Shown here: positions 10,764 to 22,168 of the stretch, one piece after another | Layout: each line of letters begins with the position of its first letter | How positions within the stretch are numbered: the first letter of the stretch is position 1 | Source: Aphidius gifuensis | Lineage: Eukaryota; Arthropoda; Insecta; Hymenoptera; Braconidae | Assembly: GCF_014905175.1 (NCBI RefSeq) | Contig: NC_057793.1 | Coordinates: 11,718,001-11,782,000, forward strand | Reading direction: 5' to 3' | Length of the DNA: 64,000 nt | The notes under the pieces: generated by a model | Told to the model about the DNA's origin: nothing | The model's database searches: none | The model's input: the letters and a program-made list of their open reading frames with translations, nothing else | Position numbers and translations under genes: made by a program

Positions 10764-11789
10764 TGTTACGTCTTGGTATAAATTAGAATAAATAATCAAT
10801 AATAAATAATAAATTAACAAATTCAATAGATGTCGAGCAAGCAATAAAATTTTACTTTTTTATAATAAATTATTTATTTTTATTTTCACACGGAATAAAA
10901 ATCCATATTTTGCATTTTTTATAAAACAATTTATTTTTATAATTTTTATATAAATTTTGGTAAGCAGTTTTCAAAGTCACCTCTGCAACGCGAGATGCCA
11001 CATCTGTTGAAGTTGCTAAATTATTATTTATTCAATGTTGAAGTAATTACAATATGCTGACTACTATGGGAACCATTGTATTTCATTGGTGCAAGAAATG
11101 GCACCACTTTTCATCCCTACCTAATAATTAAATTTTATGGGAATAATTTTATTTTTAATTTTAAGGAGCGTCACTCTCGTGATGACTTTTATTCGGCCAA
11201 CATCTAACTAAATTTAAAATCATTCTAATTGAATTAAATACTTAGTAAAATTTCATAAATTTATATTAAAAATTATTGATCATTTTAATTGATAAAAATA
11301 TAAATAAAATAAATTTAATTCATTTAAAGAAATTAATAACAAATAAGTAATATTATCAGTGCATTAAAACTTAATTAAATAACTGTGACAAATAATTATT
11401 CCTACAAATTTTACCCTTCCTAAATCCTAACATTGACTGTGAAATTTTCCGGGGTGTTATTTTTCTGTGCTACGAGTTGTGTTACCTATTGGATCATTCT
11501 AAATTATCAACATCATCAGGCGACCATCCGGATTGACACGCTCTCTATACTTTAATTTTGGATAAACCACAACAACAAGGTAGAATCTACAAAAATTACA
11601 CATTCCCTCCTAACCCGTTACCCTGTAGGGAATAACAAAATACGAGGATTTCAAATAAAACGTTAAATATCAAGTCGATTGAATTAAATTATTCCTAATA
11701 AATTATATTATTATTTTTCAAGTTAAATATTCTTCTTTTCTTTTGTTATTTCATAGACTAATTTAATTAAATCAACTTGGTACGTAACA
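10764..11789 (-). mobile_element. Solo LTR inserted in gag of copy 1
   Basis: The 1,026-bp insert runs from TGTTACGT to ACGTAACA and is bordered by TGGT on both sides (10,760-10,763 and 11,790-11,793). In copy 2 the matching place (about 20,440-20,455) reads straight through as TTTAATGGCGTATTC, the uninterrupted site. Orientation is given relative to the related LTR at 13,833, of which it is the reverse complement. It contains no coding sequence. Confidence 0.85.
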
Positions 11790-11824
11790 TGGTGTATTCA
11801 AGTTTATTAAATTAAAACTTTCGT

Positions 11825-12007
11825 TTACCCCGTTTTTAATTGTTGATTTTTTCGTAATACCAAATTTTTCAAGCTATTTCTCTTTTGAATTGATCGTGCT
11901 TCTACCCCTGACAGTTTTTTTTTGTCTGGGCCGTAATATAACTCCCCTCTTTGTCTAAGATTATATCTTTTTACGGGTGGGCTTGTTTCCGTTTTTTCAC
12001 TCGACAT
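11825..12007 (-). pseudogene. Gypsy Gag, N-terminal exon-like piece (copy 1)
   Basis: The first 60 residues of Gag begin with MSSEKTETSPP and contain YNLRQRGELYYGPDKKK. Copy 2 has the same start (20,658-20,473, YNLRPRGKLYYGSDKK), and the upstream bases are shared too, supporting this ATG. The frame is cut off from the rest of gag by the solo LTR. Confidence 0.75.
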
Positions 12008-12075
12008 TAGAGATTATTACAATTTTTATTCTATGCCAAAATTTATGTGGCTAAATAAGGACCACGATCCATTAA

Positions 12076-12645
12076 GGCAGTATGTCAAAATATTGAAAAA
12101 AAATTCCCTCTCACAGATTTTGATCTAAGAAGGGTTATTTTTTAAGTGAAATTAAGATCTATTTTATCAAATTTTTTTCGTAATTTTCTACCACGATTTG
12201 ACCGAGATAATTAGGGTCAAAGTTGACAACAATTTAACACTTTAACACACAAGCATAGCAAGCATCGGCACGTTTCCACTTCTATTGAAAAAACGCTCTC
12301 ACAGAAAACCTTTATTTTACTACAGCTTATACTTCTTTTAATAACAAAAAATAATTTTAAAAAAATCATCGATTTCTACCACGAATTTTAAAAGTTATTA
12401 ATTATTTAAGACGGAAATTTAGGGTCAAAAACAGTCAAAAAGTACCAGGCGAAGCATTGAAAATCTGCTGAAATAGTATTAGTGTGTGTAAATACGAGGC
12501 GCCCTCACTCATACTTCTAAAGACGCGTCAGTAAAGTATACAAATTTTAGACATTAGAGGGCACTTATTATTTTTTTAAGCTGTGGCTACAAGGGTGTTT
12601 CTTTGAACCCAAAGAATTATCCTACCTTGGGATTTACATACTGCC
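12076..12645. mobile_element. TTAA-flanked MITE in the gypsy leader
   Basis: The 570-bp insert has terminal inverted repeats GGCAGTATGT and ACATACTGCC and TTAA on each side (12,072-12,075 and 12,646-12,649). Copy 2 keeps the empty site with a single TTAA (CCATTAAATAC, about 20,722). This fits a non-autonomous piggyBac-type element. There is no coding sequence. The segment GGTCAAAGTTGACAA recurs near position 180. Confidence 0.85.
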
Positions 12646-12734
12646 TTAAATACGATAAAGGGAATGTCGTTGCAAGGTTATTGTTGTTTGTCAAAGTTCT
12701 TATTATTTATACCCCCCAAATTTGCAATTAGCTT

Positions 12735-13825
12735 ATTAATAAAATGATGTAACCTTAAATTATTTTGTGTATATTTGCGTTATCGACTAATCTAAGAATA
12801 ACTCTAATTCCGTATCGATAAATGATTTGAAATGTTCATTAATTGTGAAAGAAATGATTTCAATTCAAACGTAGGATCAAATCCCAATAAAAGCAATGTT
12901 GTTTTTTTTTTGTAAATAAAAAAAAATTTAAACAAGTTAAAGTTTAATTAATTAAATTTAATTTTAAAATTTATAAGAATAATATTAATTCTGTATCTCT
13001 AAATAATTTGAATAGTTCATTAATTGTAAAAGAAAATGATCTTAAGATAGACGTGGGTTCAAATCTCAGTAAAATCAATGTTTTTTCTTTTTTTTTTTTT
13101 CTGTAAATAAGTAAAAATTTAAACTATTTAAATTTTAATTAGTTAAATTTAATTTTAAAATTTATAAGAACAATATTAATTTTGTATCTCTAAACTATTT
13201 GAATAGTTCATAACTTGTAAAAGAAAATGATTTTAACATAGACGTGGGTTCGAATCTCAGTAAAGGCAATGTTTTTTTTTTTTGTAAAAAAGTAAAAATT
13301 TAAACTGTTTAAATTTTGATTAGTTAAATTTAATTTTAAAATTTATAAGAATAATATTAATTCGGTATCTATAATTCATTAATTGTGAAAGAAAATAATT
13401 TTAAGATAGACGTGGGTTCAAATCCCAGTAAAAACAATGTTTTTTTTTTGTAAATACGTAAAAATTTAAACTGTTTAAATATTAATTAGTTAAATTTAAT
13501 TTTAAAATTTATAAGAATAATATTAATTCTGTATCTATAATTCATTAATTGCGAAAGAAAATGATTTTAAGATAGACGTGGGTTGAAATTCCAGTAAAAA
13601 CAATGTTTTTTTTTTTTTTTTTTTGTAAATGAGTAGAAATTTAAACTGTTTAAATTTTAATTAGTTAAATTCAATTTTAAAATTTATAAGAATAATATTA
13701 ATTCTGTATCTATAGACTATTTGAATAGTCCATTACTTGCAAAAGAAAATGATTTTAACATAGACAAGGGTTCGAATCCCAGTAAAGGCAATGTTTTTTT
13801 TTTTTTTTGTAAATAAGTAAAAATT
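12735..13825 (-). repeat. Tandem array of about 165-190 bp units in the gypsy leader
   Basis: Six units are marked by recurring T runs near 12,899, 13,080, 13,271, 13,438, 13,603 and 13,790. On the plus strand each unit ends with a phrase like GACGTGGGTTCGAATCCCAG followed by AATG and a T run. The phrase matches a tRNA T-arm/B-box (GGTTCRAATCC). Copy 2 has two diverged units (20,830-21,125) with the same phrase at 180-bp spacing. Confidence 0.8.
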
Positions 13826-13832
13826 TAAACTG

Positions 13833-14830
13833 TGTTACGTACCAAGTTGAAAAATTAAAATTTAACTATGAAATAACAAAAAAAAAGAAAGAATGTTTAA
13901 AGCCAAAATTTAATAAGTAAATAATCATAGAATAATTATAATAAATCAACTTGGTATTTCACGTTATAATTAAAAATCCTCTTATTTTGTTATTCCTTAC
14001 AGGGTAACGGGTTAGGAGGGAATGTGTATAAATGTAGATCTACCTTTGTTGTAAGAATAATCCGAAACAATTGTTGTTGAGAGCGTGTCAATCTGGATGG
14101 TCGCCTGTTATTGTTGATAGTCTCGAATAATCCAAACGTAAAATGAACTCAAAGCACAGAAAAGAACACCGCGGAGAAATGTCACAGTCAATAATATTTT
14201 ATATAGGATTAGGGAAGGTTAAATAACACAGGAAATAATAATTTATCACAAATATTAATTAATTTAAATTCACTCGAAAAATGTTATTTATTCAAAACGT
14301 AAAAGTTCAATTTATTTATTTAATTTTTATCAGATGTGTTTGATTAAATTTTGATTTTGATTTTTAAATTTTAATTTTATTTTAATGATTTGAATAGAAC
14401 GAAAGTTGTCGCAAGAGTGAAGCTCCTTAAAATTATTAAATAAAAATTCCCATAAAAATTTAAATTAAAAGTAGGGATGATCTTAGGTGGTAACATCTTT
14501 GACCAATCAAAATTGATGGTTTTCATGATAGTCAGCATTTAATTGTTGCTGAGATATTATTCTAAATAATTAATAAATTCAACGGATGTTAAATATCGAG
14601 TTGATTAAAAATGCAACTGCGTCATGAGAAAATAAAATTTAAAATGAAAAATTATATTGAAAAAGTAAATAATATTTAAAAAATGTCCATGAGGCAATAT
14701 TATTATTAAAAAATAAAAAGAAAAAATTTATGTGCTACTCGATATTGTACTATATTCCTCTAGTTCAATTTCCTCCCGCGTGTCGTGTTTTCCTTTTTTT
14801 TGAATTTTGTGTGTATATTTTGTTACCCCA
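13833..14830 (+). mobile_element. Second LTR of the TGTTACGT family, inserted in the leader array
   Basis: It starts with TGTTACGTACCAAGTTGA and follows, in inverted orientation, the sequence of the LTR at 10,764-11,789, including the GGGTAACGGGTTAGGAGGGA block and the CTCCTTAAAATT block. Similarity fades toward 14,750-14,830 and no clean right end or target duplication is found. Copy 2 lacks this sequence at the corresponding point (about 21,130), so it is a later insertion. Confidence 0.65.
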
Positions 14831-14834
14831 AATA

Positions 14835-16850
14835 TTTAAATAAATATTAATGTATAACTAATAATTGCTAAAAAATTAAATCCTCAGATATTTAAATTGA
14901 ATAAACTATCATTTATTTATGATAATTATTGTTGAAAAGGAAATTGAATCCTCCAAATATTTAAATTGATGAAATTATTATTTATTTATAATAATTACTT
15001 TTGAAAAGGAACTTTAATCCCTAAATATTTAAATTGATTGTATTATTATTTATTTGTAATAATTATTGTTGGAAAGAAAATTCAATCCAAATATTCAAAT
15101 TAATCATTATTTATTTATTATAATTATAGTTGAAAGGGAACTTTAAATCCTCAAAATATATAAGTTGATTAAATTATTATTAATTTATAATAATTATTAT
15201 TGAAAAGGAAATGAAGTCCTCCAAATATTTAAATTGATTCAATTATTATTTATTTATAATAATTACTTGTTGAAAAGGAATTTTAATCTCCAAATATTTA
15301 ACTTAATTAAATTATTATTTATTTGTTCTAATTATTGTTGAAGAAGGAATTTTAATTCCCAAATATTTAAATTAATTAAATTATTATTTATTTATAATAA
15401 TTGTTGTCGAAAAGGAATTTTAATCCCTCAATTATTTAATTAAATTAAAATATTATTTTTTTATGTGTAATAATTATTGTGAAAGGGAATAAAATCCCCA
15501 ATATGTATTAATTGACTTATTGTTAATGTGTGTATAGAGAATAAGTTCCAAATATTTGAATGAATTTATTTATTATAATGTATGCGTATTTAATTGTTGA
15601 AAAAGGGCAATAATTTGTCATTAATGTATGCGTAATTGAAAAAGTAAAATAAATTTGAATGTTTGGATTAATAGCTTTATTATTACAGTACGCGTACTAA
15701 TTATTGAAATAGGAGAATAAATTCTAAATATTAAAATGAATTTGTTTATTATTAATGTATGCGTATTTGATTGTTGAAAAATAGCAATAGATCCCACGTA
15801 TTTAAATTCATTAATTTAGTATTAATGTATGCGTAATCATTATCAAAATAGGAAAATAAATTCCAAATGTTTAATTAAATTAATTTACTATTATTGTACG
15901 CGTATTAATTGTTGAAAAAAAAGAATAAATTCCGCGTATTTGAATCCATTAATTTGATATTAATGTGTTCGTAATAATCATTGAAATAGGAGAATAAGTT
16001 CCAAATATTTGAATGAATTTATTTATTATAATGTATGCGTATTTAATTGTTGAAAAAGGGCAATAGATCCCACGTATTTAAATTCATTAATTTAGTATTA
16101 ATGTATGCGTAATAATTATCGCAATAGGAAAATACATTCCAAATGTTTAAATAAATTAATTTACTATTAATATATAAAATAATAACTGTCGCCAAGGGCA
16201 ATTTAATCCCAATTATCTAAGCTAATTAATTTACTATTAATATACGCATAATAATTGTCGGAAAAGGACATCAAATCTTTAATATTCAAACCACTAATTT
16301 ATTGTTAATGTATGCGTAATAATTATCGAAAAAATTGGCATATCTTTAAAACAATTAAATTATTATTTATTTGTAATAAACTATTGTTGAAAAGGGAAAT
16401 TCAATCCCAATTATTTAACACGATTAAATTGTTATTGCTGTATGTGTGATTGTTGAAAAAGGGAAATTAAATCCCAATTAATTTAAACCAATTAAATTAT
16501 TTTTTAATTGTTGTTGAAAAAGGAAATTAAATCCCCAAATATTTAATTAAAGTAAATTATTATTTATCTATAATAATTCTTGTTGAAAAAGAAATTTAAT
16601 CCTCCAAATATTTGAATAAATTAAATTATTATTTATAATAATTATTGTTGAAAAGGAAATTTAATCCCTAATTATTTAACACGTTTTAATTGTTATTGCA
16701 GTATGTGTAGTTGTTGAAAAAGGGAAATTAAATTTCAATTTATTCAAACCAATTAAATTATTATTTGATTGTTGTTGAAAAGGGAAATCAAATCCCCAAA
16801 TATTGAAATTGATTAATTTATAATTAACATGAAATCAGATTTCAATTTGA
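14835..16850. repeat. AT-rich minisatellite, about 60-95 bp units
   Basis: About 25 degenerate units follow the pattern TTGAAAAGGAAATTTAATCCCCAAATATTTAAATTAATTAAATTATTATTTATTTATAATAATTA (quoted only as a consensus outline). Within 15,500-16,350 a subfamily carries TATGCGTA or TACGCGTA instead of the TTTATAATAA part. A related but distinct array lies at 21,180-22,150 in copy 2, so this belongs to the element's leader. Confidence 0.75.
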
Positions 16851-16870
16851 TAACAATAATGTTTGTTCGC

Positions 16871-16880
16871 ACTCACTTAC
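16871..16880 (-). promoter_or_regulatory. Splice-donor-like site at the head of the leader (copy 1)
   Basis: GTAAGTGAGT on the minus strand is a near-ideal 5' splice site. The identical ten bases occur at 22,169-22,178 in copy 2, at the same place just before the AT-rich array. If used, the arrays would be intronic. No conserved acceptor just before the gag ATG could be identified. Confidence 0.35.
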
Positions 16881-16930
16881 GAAGTTTGTTTGTTATCTAT
16901 TATCATTTTGTTAGTTATTTATATGAAATA

Positions 16931-17888
16931 AAAATTATTTTATGTTATTAAATAATACATAGAGATAAATTATTTATTTACTACAAGCATGTTTAGACAA
17001 CTTAATCCTAAGATTAGTCATGCAATTTTTCCTCATGCTTTATTTTATTTTATTTTATTTTCTTTTTTTTTTTATTTATCATTCGTTGGGCCCGGTTGTC
17101 GATTATCGTTTAGGTTGAAAAGGGGTACTTTTATCTTGTGAGAAAAAAAACATTAAAATTTGGGAAAACCCAATAACACCCCAGGTAGCCAAATAGAGAG
17201 ATAAAAAGGGGCCGGAAACATTTTAAAAAAATAAAATTTTAACGTTTTTCCGAGAAGAAAAAAAAAACTATTAAATTTTATTGCCAAAAGCCGTGTTAAA
17301 TTGTGTAATATTATTTGCCGACTATGGCAAATTTTATATTCTTTATCTTATTTATTTTATTTTATTTTATGTATTTTTCTTTTTTTTTTTTTTTGAAAAG
17401 CGTAACAAATTTTTACCTTGGGAAAAACAATTTTATTTGCCGCCCTTAGTCCTTTTTATTTTATTTATTCATTTTATTTTATCTCTCTTTTTTTTTTTGT
17501 TCAAACAAAACGTGCTAAATTTTACCTTTTTTTTTTTTTATTTCGCCGCCACAGTTAAATTTATTTTATTTAGTTATTTTATCTTTTTTTTTTTTTTTTT
17601 TTTTTTTAAACAAAACTTGTAAAAATTTTACCCTGAGATCGCAATAAAAAATTTTACATTTCCTTTCCTTAACAAAAATTATTCATTTCGCCGACAAGAG
17701 AGACGCCGAGTTAGCATTTACCCCCCAAAAAAAAATATTTAATTTTAAATATATTTTATTTTTATTTTATTATTATTTATTTATTGATTTTTTTTTTCAC
17801 AACACAAAAAAATTTATTTCGCTTCTCCGAATTTTCCCGCGTGCATATTTAATTTTCTCGGCCTAAGTCTACCCTCCGCGAACGCGTT
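16931..17888. other. T-rich low-complexity stretch between the two gypsy copies
   Basis: Long T runs separated by TTTTATTTTATTTTATTT repeats fill 17,030-17,800. Open stretches here are artefacts of composition. No gene is seen. This sequence replaces the rest of pol in copy 2, so the truncation point at 17,889 is one edge of a rearrangement. Confidence 0.6.
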
Positions 17889-18150
17889 TTATTTTTTTAA
17901 AAGATTTGGGGTTGCTCTCGAATCTAACATCATTTTGACTTTGTCTTTACCATTATTCAGCCTAATTTCTATATAGGGGATAGCATTAAAATTTGTTGCA
18001 ATTATGGTAACTGGTTTATTCATTTTAATTTGATTTATTTTTAATATTTCATTATTTGAGTTATTATTAATTTCTTTGATTATTACACATTCTTTATCAG
18101 ATACAAATCCAGTCGCTACCATAGTTGCAATATTTTTTTTGTTAATTTTG
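17889..18150 (-). pseudogene. Gypsy protease, truncated, active site changed (copy 2)
   Basis: The frame matches copy 1 protease from ATGFVSDKECVII to LNNGKDKVKMMLDSRATPNLLKK. The catalytic Asp-Ser-Gly has become Asp-Ser-Arg, and the protein stops right after, at the edge of the T-rich block. Both changes would abolish protease function. Confidence 0.85.
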
Positions 18151-18162
18151 TTAATTATTTGT

Positions 18163-18853
18163 TTACGCCGTCCCTCTTCGCTTAGAGGGACGGTCGTAAG
18201 TTTCCCTGGACTCTTTGTCGGAAACTTTTCTTGATGCAATTACTTTCTGTGTGATCGTTACCCTTGCAGTAATCGCATCCCCGAATCTAACCATCGCTTC
18301 TGTTATCTGGATATTTATTATCACCAGTGTTATCATTATTATTACCTTTGTTATTACCATTATTATTACCGTTATTATAAGCACGCATATTATTTTTATT
18401 TTTATAACCATTCATATTATTACCATTATTATAACTATTTTTATTACCATTATAATAGCTATTATTATTACCATTATAACAGCCATTATTATTACCATTA
18501 TAATAGCCATTTTTATTACCATTATAATAGCCATTATTATTACCATTATAATAGCCATTATTATTTCTATTATTATAATTATTATAATTTCGCCGTTGTT
18601 GTTGGTTGCACTCTTTTGCTGGGTGACCAATTATGTTGCATAATTGGCAGATTGTGTGTTGAACTCTTCCAGATGTTGTTCTTTCGTTTAATCGTACTTG
18701 AGGACGCTGATAATTGTCTCTTTGGGTTGTACAATTTCTTGCGGCATGCCCTTTTATTTTACATAATTGGCATATTGGTGTGTCATAATTCTGTTGTGGT
18801 GGAACCTAATTTCTAATTTCATAACAGGTTTTTGCATCATGACTTTTAGTGTC
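18163..18853 (-). pseudogene. Gypsy nucleocapsid region with expanded YNGNNNG repeat (copy 2)
   Basis: Around 18,400-18,600 a 24-bp unit (TTACCATTATAATAGCCATTATTA type) is repeated about six times. Read in the Gag frame it gives YYNGNNNG-like octapeptides. A knuckle CDYCKGNDHTESNC can be read near 18,240-18,290, and another with QLCNIIGH near 18,620. Stops and frame changes interrupt the region. The open frames of Ile/Met repeats seen on either strand are out-of-frame readings of the same array. Confidence 0.75.
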
Positions 18854-19957
18854 TCAGATTTTGGATATTTTGTCATTTTCTATTTTTTTCACAATTGTTG
18901 AACAATTCTTTGCTATGTGTTCATTGCTATTACATAGTTGACAACTTTCTTGGTTTTCATTTTTCTTCGAATATATGAGATCTTGTGTGCAATTATTTGC
19001 GAAGTGACCCCTTTGTCTACATTTGTAGCATACTTCTCTTGTGACAATAGGTTTTTCTTGTATTGTAACTGGAGGTTTAGCCAATTTGCATTGGGGTCCT
19101 ATATGGTCTCTTTCTTGACAAAGTTGACTAAAATTTACTTCAAAAGTTCTTTTCTTAGGTTCTTCTCTACCTAATGTTGCCCTTCTGGTCAACTCTTCTT
19201 CTCTATCTGCTGCTTGTTGTATAATATGATCATAGCTTTCAGCCCAGTTCATGTAGTCTCCAGGTTCACGTTTGATTCCTGACCTTAGTACATCGTTTGC
19301 TAAATCTTTCATTTCATTTTTTATTTGATTTGGTCTTTCATTTTCTGTGGGTATATGAATTTCTTCATTAAAATTTGTGCATTCCCTAATTTTTTTTACG
19401 AAGTTCCTTGAGAGTTCTTGGGACTTGCCTGTATAATTGGAAATATTTTTACATAACTTATTCATAAGAGTCATAAGATGTGTTGTTTCTTGGATCTCTG
19501 CTAATCTTCTTGCTGATGTGTCCGTCATTGTGTTATTTGTTGGGAATCTTTGTTTGGATTCAATATTGTGATTATCTCTTTCTTCTTGATAGCTATACTT
19601 ACTCCCCTTTTTTAGATAATTAAATACAATGTGATTTGTATTCAATGCTCTTTCTTTTTCTTTATTCTCTTTGTTTTCAAGATCAATAGCGCTTATTAAT
19701 TTCTGAGAATTCGCTATTTGCTGACAAATCTCGTCGTCTTCCCAATATCGAACGTCTATTTCTTCGATCAATATTTCTGGTTCTTGGTCTGTTGATGTGC
19801 TGCTCTTGCTGTCACTTTCGCTGTCACTACCGCTATCTGGTAATTCAGTATTTCTTGCAGTATAGATATTCAAACTATTGTTATTATTATCTTCATCGTT
19901 GCTTATAATTGAGTCGTTATAATGATGTATATTTATTGTTGGTGAATTAATTTGCAC
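18854..19957 (-). pseudogene. Gypsy Gag, main part (copy 2)
   Basis: A 367-residue open frame begins with an acidic Ser/Asp-rich segment (EDNNNNSLNI, SGSDSESDSKS), continues with MTDTSARRLAEIQETTHLM and RNFVKKIRECTNF and ends with two zinc knuckles, CYKCRQRGHFANNC and CQLCNSNEHIAKNC. It is the longest intact Gag stretch of the two copies. The true start lies further upstream in the pieces at 20,100-20,658. Confidence 0.85.
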
Positions 19958-20099
19958 TTTTATCGGGGTGGTATATATAATTTTGTTCGATTCTGGTAAA
20001 TTTTTTTGTGGTTCTGATAATTTTTCACACGATTCTGTTATGTTTACTAGCGGTGATGGTGTGTCATTTTAAGATTTCTCTATCTATTTGAGTTTTAAT

Positions 20100-20658
20100 T
20101 TATTTGGTTTGTTTACCGTTAAAAAACGAAAACGCCAACGAACTAAAATTTTTCCAATTTGAATTGGTTTTAGCGCTTTCACCAAAAACTTTCAATTCTC
20201 GACTTTTTTTGTATTTTTCTCTCAAAAGTCTTTCTGTTTCAAGTTTTTGGTTGAAGAAATCGTTTAGGTCTTTATTTTTTTGTTCCAATTGGGACCTTTC
20301 CGACTCTAAACGTTCTATTTCGCTTTTTTGTTTAAGTTCAGAACTTTCTTTATTTTTCCTTTCTGCTTCGAGTTCGAATCTTAATTTTTCTGATTCGTCT
20401 CAAAATAACCTTGCCTTGAAATCCGAGTTTATTGTATTTAATGGCGTATTCCAGTTTATTCAATTGAAACTTTCATTTTTTTTGTTTCTCAATGATTGAT
20501 TTTTTTTTAATACCGAGTTTTTCCATGAACTGACTGTGCTTCCGTGCCATTCTTGACAGTTCTAAGTTCTTTTTGTCTGAACCGTAGTACAATTTTCCTC
20601 TCGGCCTCAAATTATATTTCTTTTCAAATTTATTTACTTTTGTTTTATCAACCGACAT
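20100..20658 (-). pseudogene. Gypsy Gag N-terminal part (copy 2)
   Basis: Two open pieces can be aligned with copy 1. One is 20,658-20,473 with YNLRPRGKLYYGSDKK. The other is 20,288-20,100, a Lys/Glu-rich helix-forming segment with LNDFFNQKLETERLL. Between them lies the uninterrupted target of the solo LTR of copy 1. Frame breaks near 20,400 and 20,070 show it is not functional. Confidence 0.75.
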
Positions 20659-20829
20659 TAGAGATTATTAAACTTTTATTTTATGCAAGAATTTAATATC
20701 AATTAAGTAAGGGACCATCCATTAAATACAATTAAATCGATCTGTTGTAAGCTTATTAATGCCTAACAGCACATTTAACTTTTATTCCCCCCAAATTTGT
20801 TTTATGTACTATTTTATTGAATTGTTTCA

Positions 20830-21125
20830 ATGAAGGATATAAGTAGTTTATTAATTTTCATAACAACAGAAACCAATTTTAACTTGTTCTATGCACGTGA
20901 GCGTTCAAATCCAAGTGAGAACATTTATTCATTTCTTTGTAAATAGGTTTAAAGAAAAGTTGAAAATATTAACTTTAAGTTTAATAATTTAAAAGAATAA
21001 TAGTAATATTATATCTATGAATGGTATAAATAGTTAATCAACTTTCCTATAAAACGGAAACCAATTCTAACTTGTTTTACGCACGTGAGCGTTCAAATTC
21101 AACTGAGAACATTCGTAACTAGATT
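20830..21125 (-). repeat. Two 180-bp leader units (copy 2)
   Basis: Two units share AAACCAATTYTAACTTGTTYTAYGCACGTGAGCG and TTCAAATYCAA. They correspond to the six-unit array of copy 1 and also keep the B-box-like phrase, weaker than in copy 1. Confidence 0.7.
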
Positions 21126-21179
21126 CGAAGGAGAAACAATAAAATGAAAGGGAACTTTTTTTTTTTTATAGAAAAATAT

Positions 21180-22150
21180 TTTTCGAATATTATATGAACA
21201 GCTGCTTCAACAAATTCGAAATATTATTAATTATTATAATATGAACAGAAATTTTGAATAAATGATATTAAAAAAATTGAAATATTTGAACCAAATTCTA
21301 AATATTGTTAAATAATATTATTTAAGTATTAATAATAAACGAGGGAGTATTGAAGAATTAAAATATTTGGAAAAAATTCTAAATATTATCGATTATTATT
21401 GTATAAATAATAATTATAAGCAAATAATATTCAAAAAAAATTTTTTAAATATTTGAAACAAATTCAAAATATTGTTACTTATTATCGTATAAATAAAAAT
21501 TATAAGCAAATGGTATTAAAAAATTAAAATATTTGAAGCAAATTCAAAATATTATCAATTATTATTGTATAAATAATAATTATAAACAAATGATAATAAA
21601 AAATTAAAATATTTGAAACAAATTCGAAATATTATTAATTATTATTGTATGAATAATTATTATAAACAAAAGAAATATTAAATTTACAATTATTTATGCT
21701 AAATTAAAGTATTCTTAATTATTACTATGTCAGTAGTAAGTATTTCAAAGGGAAATCTTGAATTTTCAATTATTTAAACAAAATCAAAATATCATCAATT
21801 ATTCTTATGTAAATAATTGATTATTCCAAAAGAAATATTAAATTTCCAATTATTTATGCAAAATCAAAATATTCTTAATTATTACTATGTCAGTAATAAT
21901 TATTAAAAAAAGGAATCATAAATTTTCAATTATTTAAACAAAATCGAAATATCATCAATTGGTATTGTGTAAATAATTTATTATCCCAGAAGAAATATTA
22001 AATTTGAAATTATTTATGCAAAATCAAAATGATCTTAATTATTACTATGTCAGTAATGATTATTAAAAAGGGGAATCTTAAATTTTTGATTATTCCAACA
22101 AAATCGAAATATCATTAATTATCATTGTGTAAATAATTAATTATCGAAAT
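21180..22150. repeat. AT-rich minisatellite in the copy 2 leader
   Basis: Ten or so units of about 80-120 bp alternate AAATTCAAAATATTATYAATTATTATTG with TAAATAATAATTATAA and a GAAATATTAAATTT variant. It sits where copy 1 has its 2-kb array but the unit is different, so each copy has its own version. Confidence 0.7.
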
Positions 22151-22168
22151 TCAATCTATTTTGCCCCC

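Larger units (their letters stand above)
6094..16930 (-). mobile_element. Ty3/gypsy retrotransposon copy 1 (nested, 3'-truncated)
   Basis: Read on the minus strand, the order is splice-donor-like site, AT-rich array (16,850-14,835), inserted LTR (14,830-13,833), 180-bp tandem array (13,825-12,735), inserted MITE (12,645-12,076), gag start (12,007), inserted LTR (11,789-10,764), rest of gag, protease, a coding repeat block and RT. It stops inside RT at about 6,094, just before the palindromic element. No RNase H or integrase remains. Copy 2 at 17,889-23,420 is a clear relative and shows which parts are later insertions. Confidence 0.8.

Noticed and set aside
12735..13825. Tandem tRNA genes or a CRISPR array
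   Set aside because: Only the T-arm-like phrase is shared. No anticodon or acceptor stem can be folded, and units are contiguous repeats without unique spacers.
17281..17622. Phe-rich plus-strand frame of 113 residues
   Set aside because: Created by T runs in the low-complexity block; no motif and no homologue-like pattern.
18215..18643. Ile/Thr- and Ile/Met-repeat frames on both strands
   Set aside because: They are out-of-frame readings of the 24-bp Asn-rich repeat of Gag. The frame with zinc knuckles is the real one.
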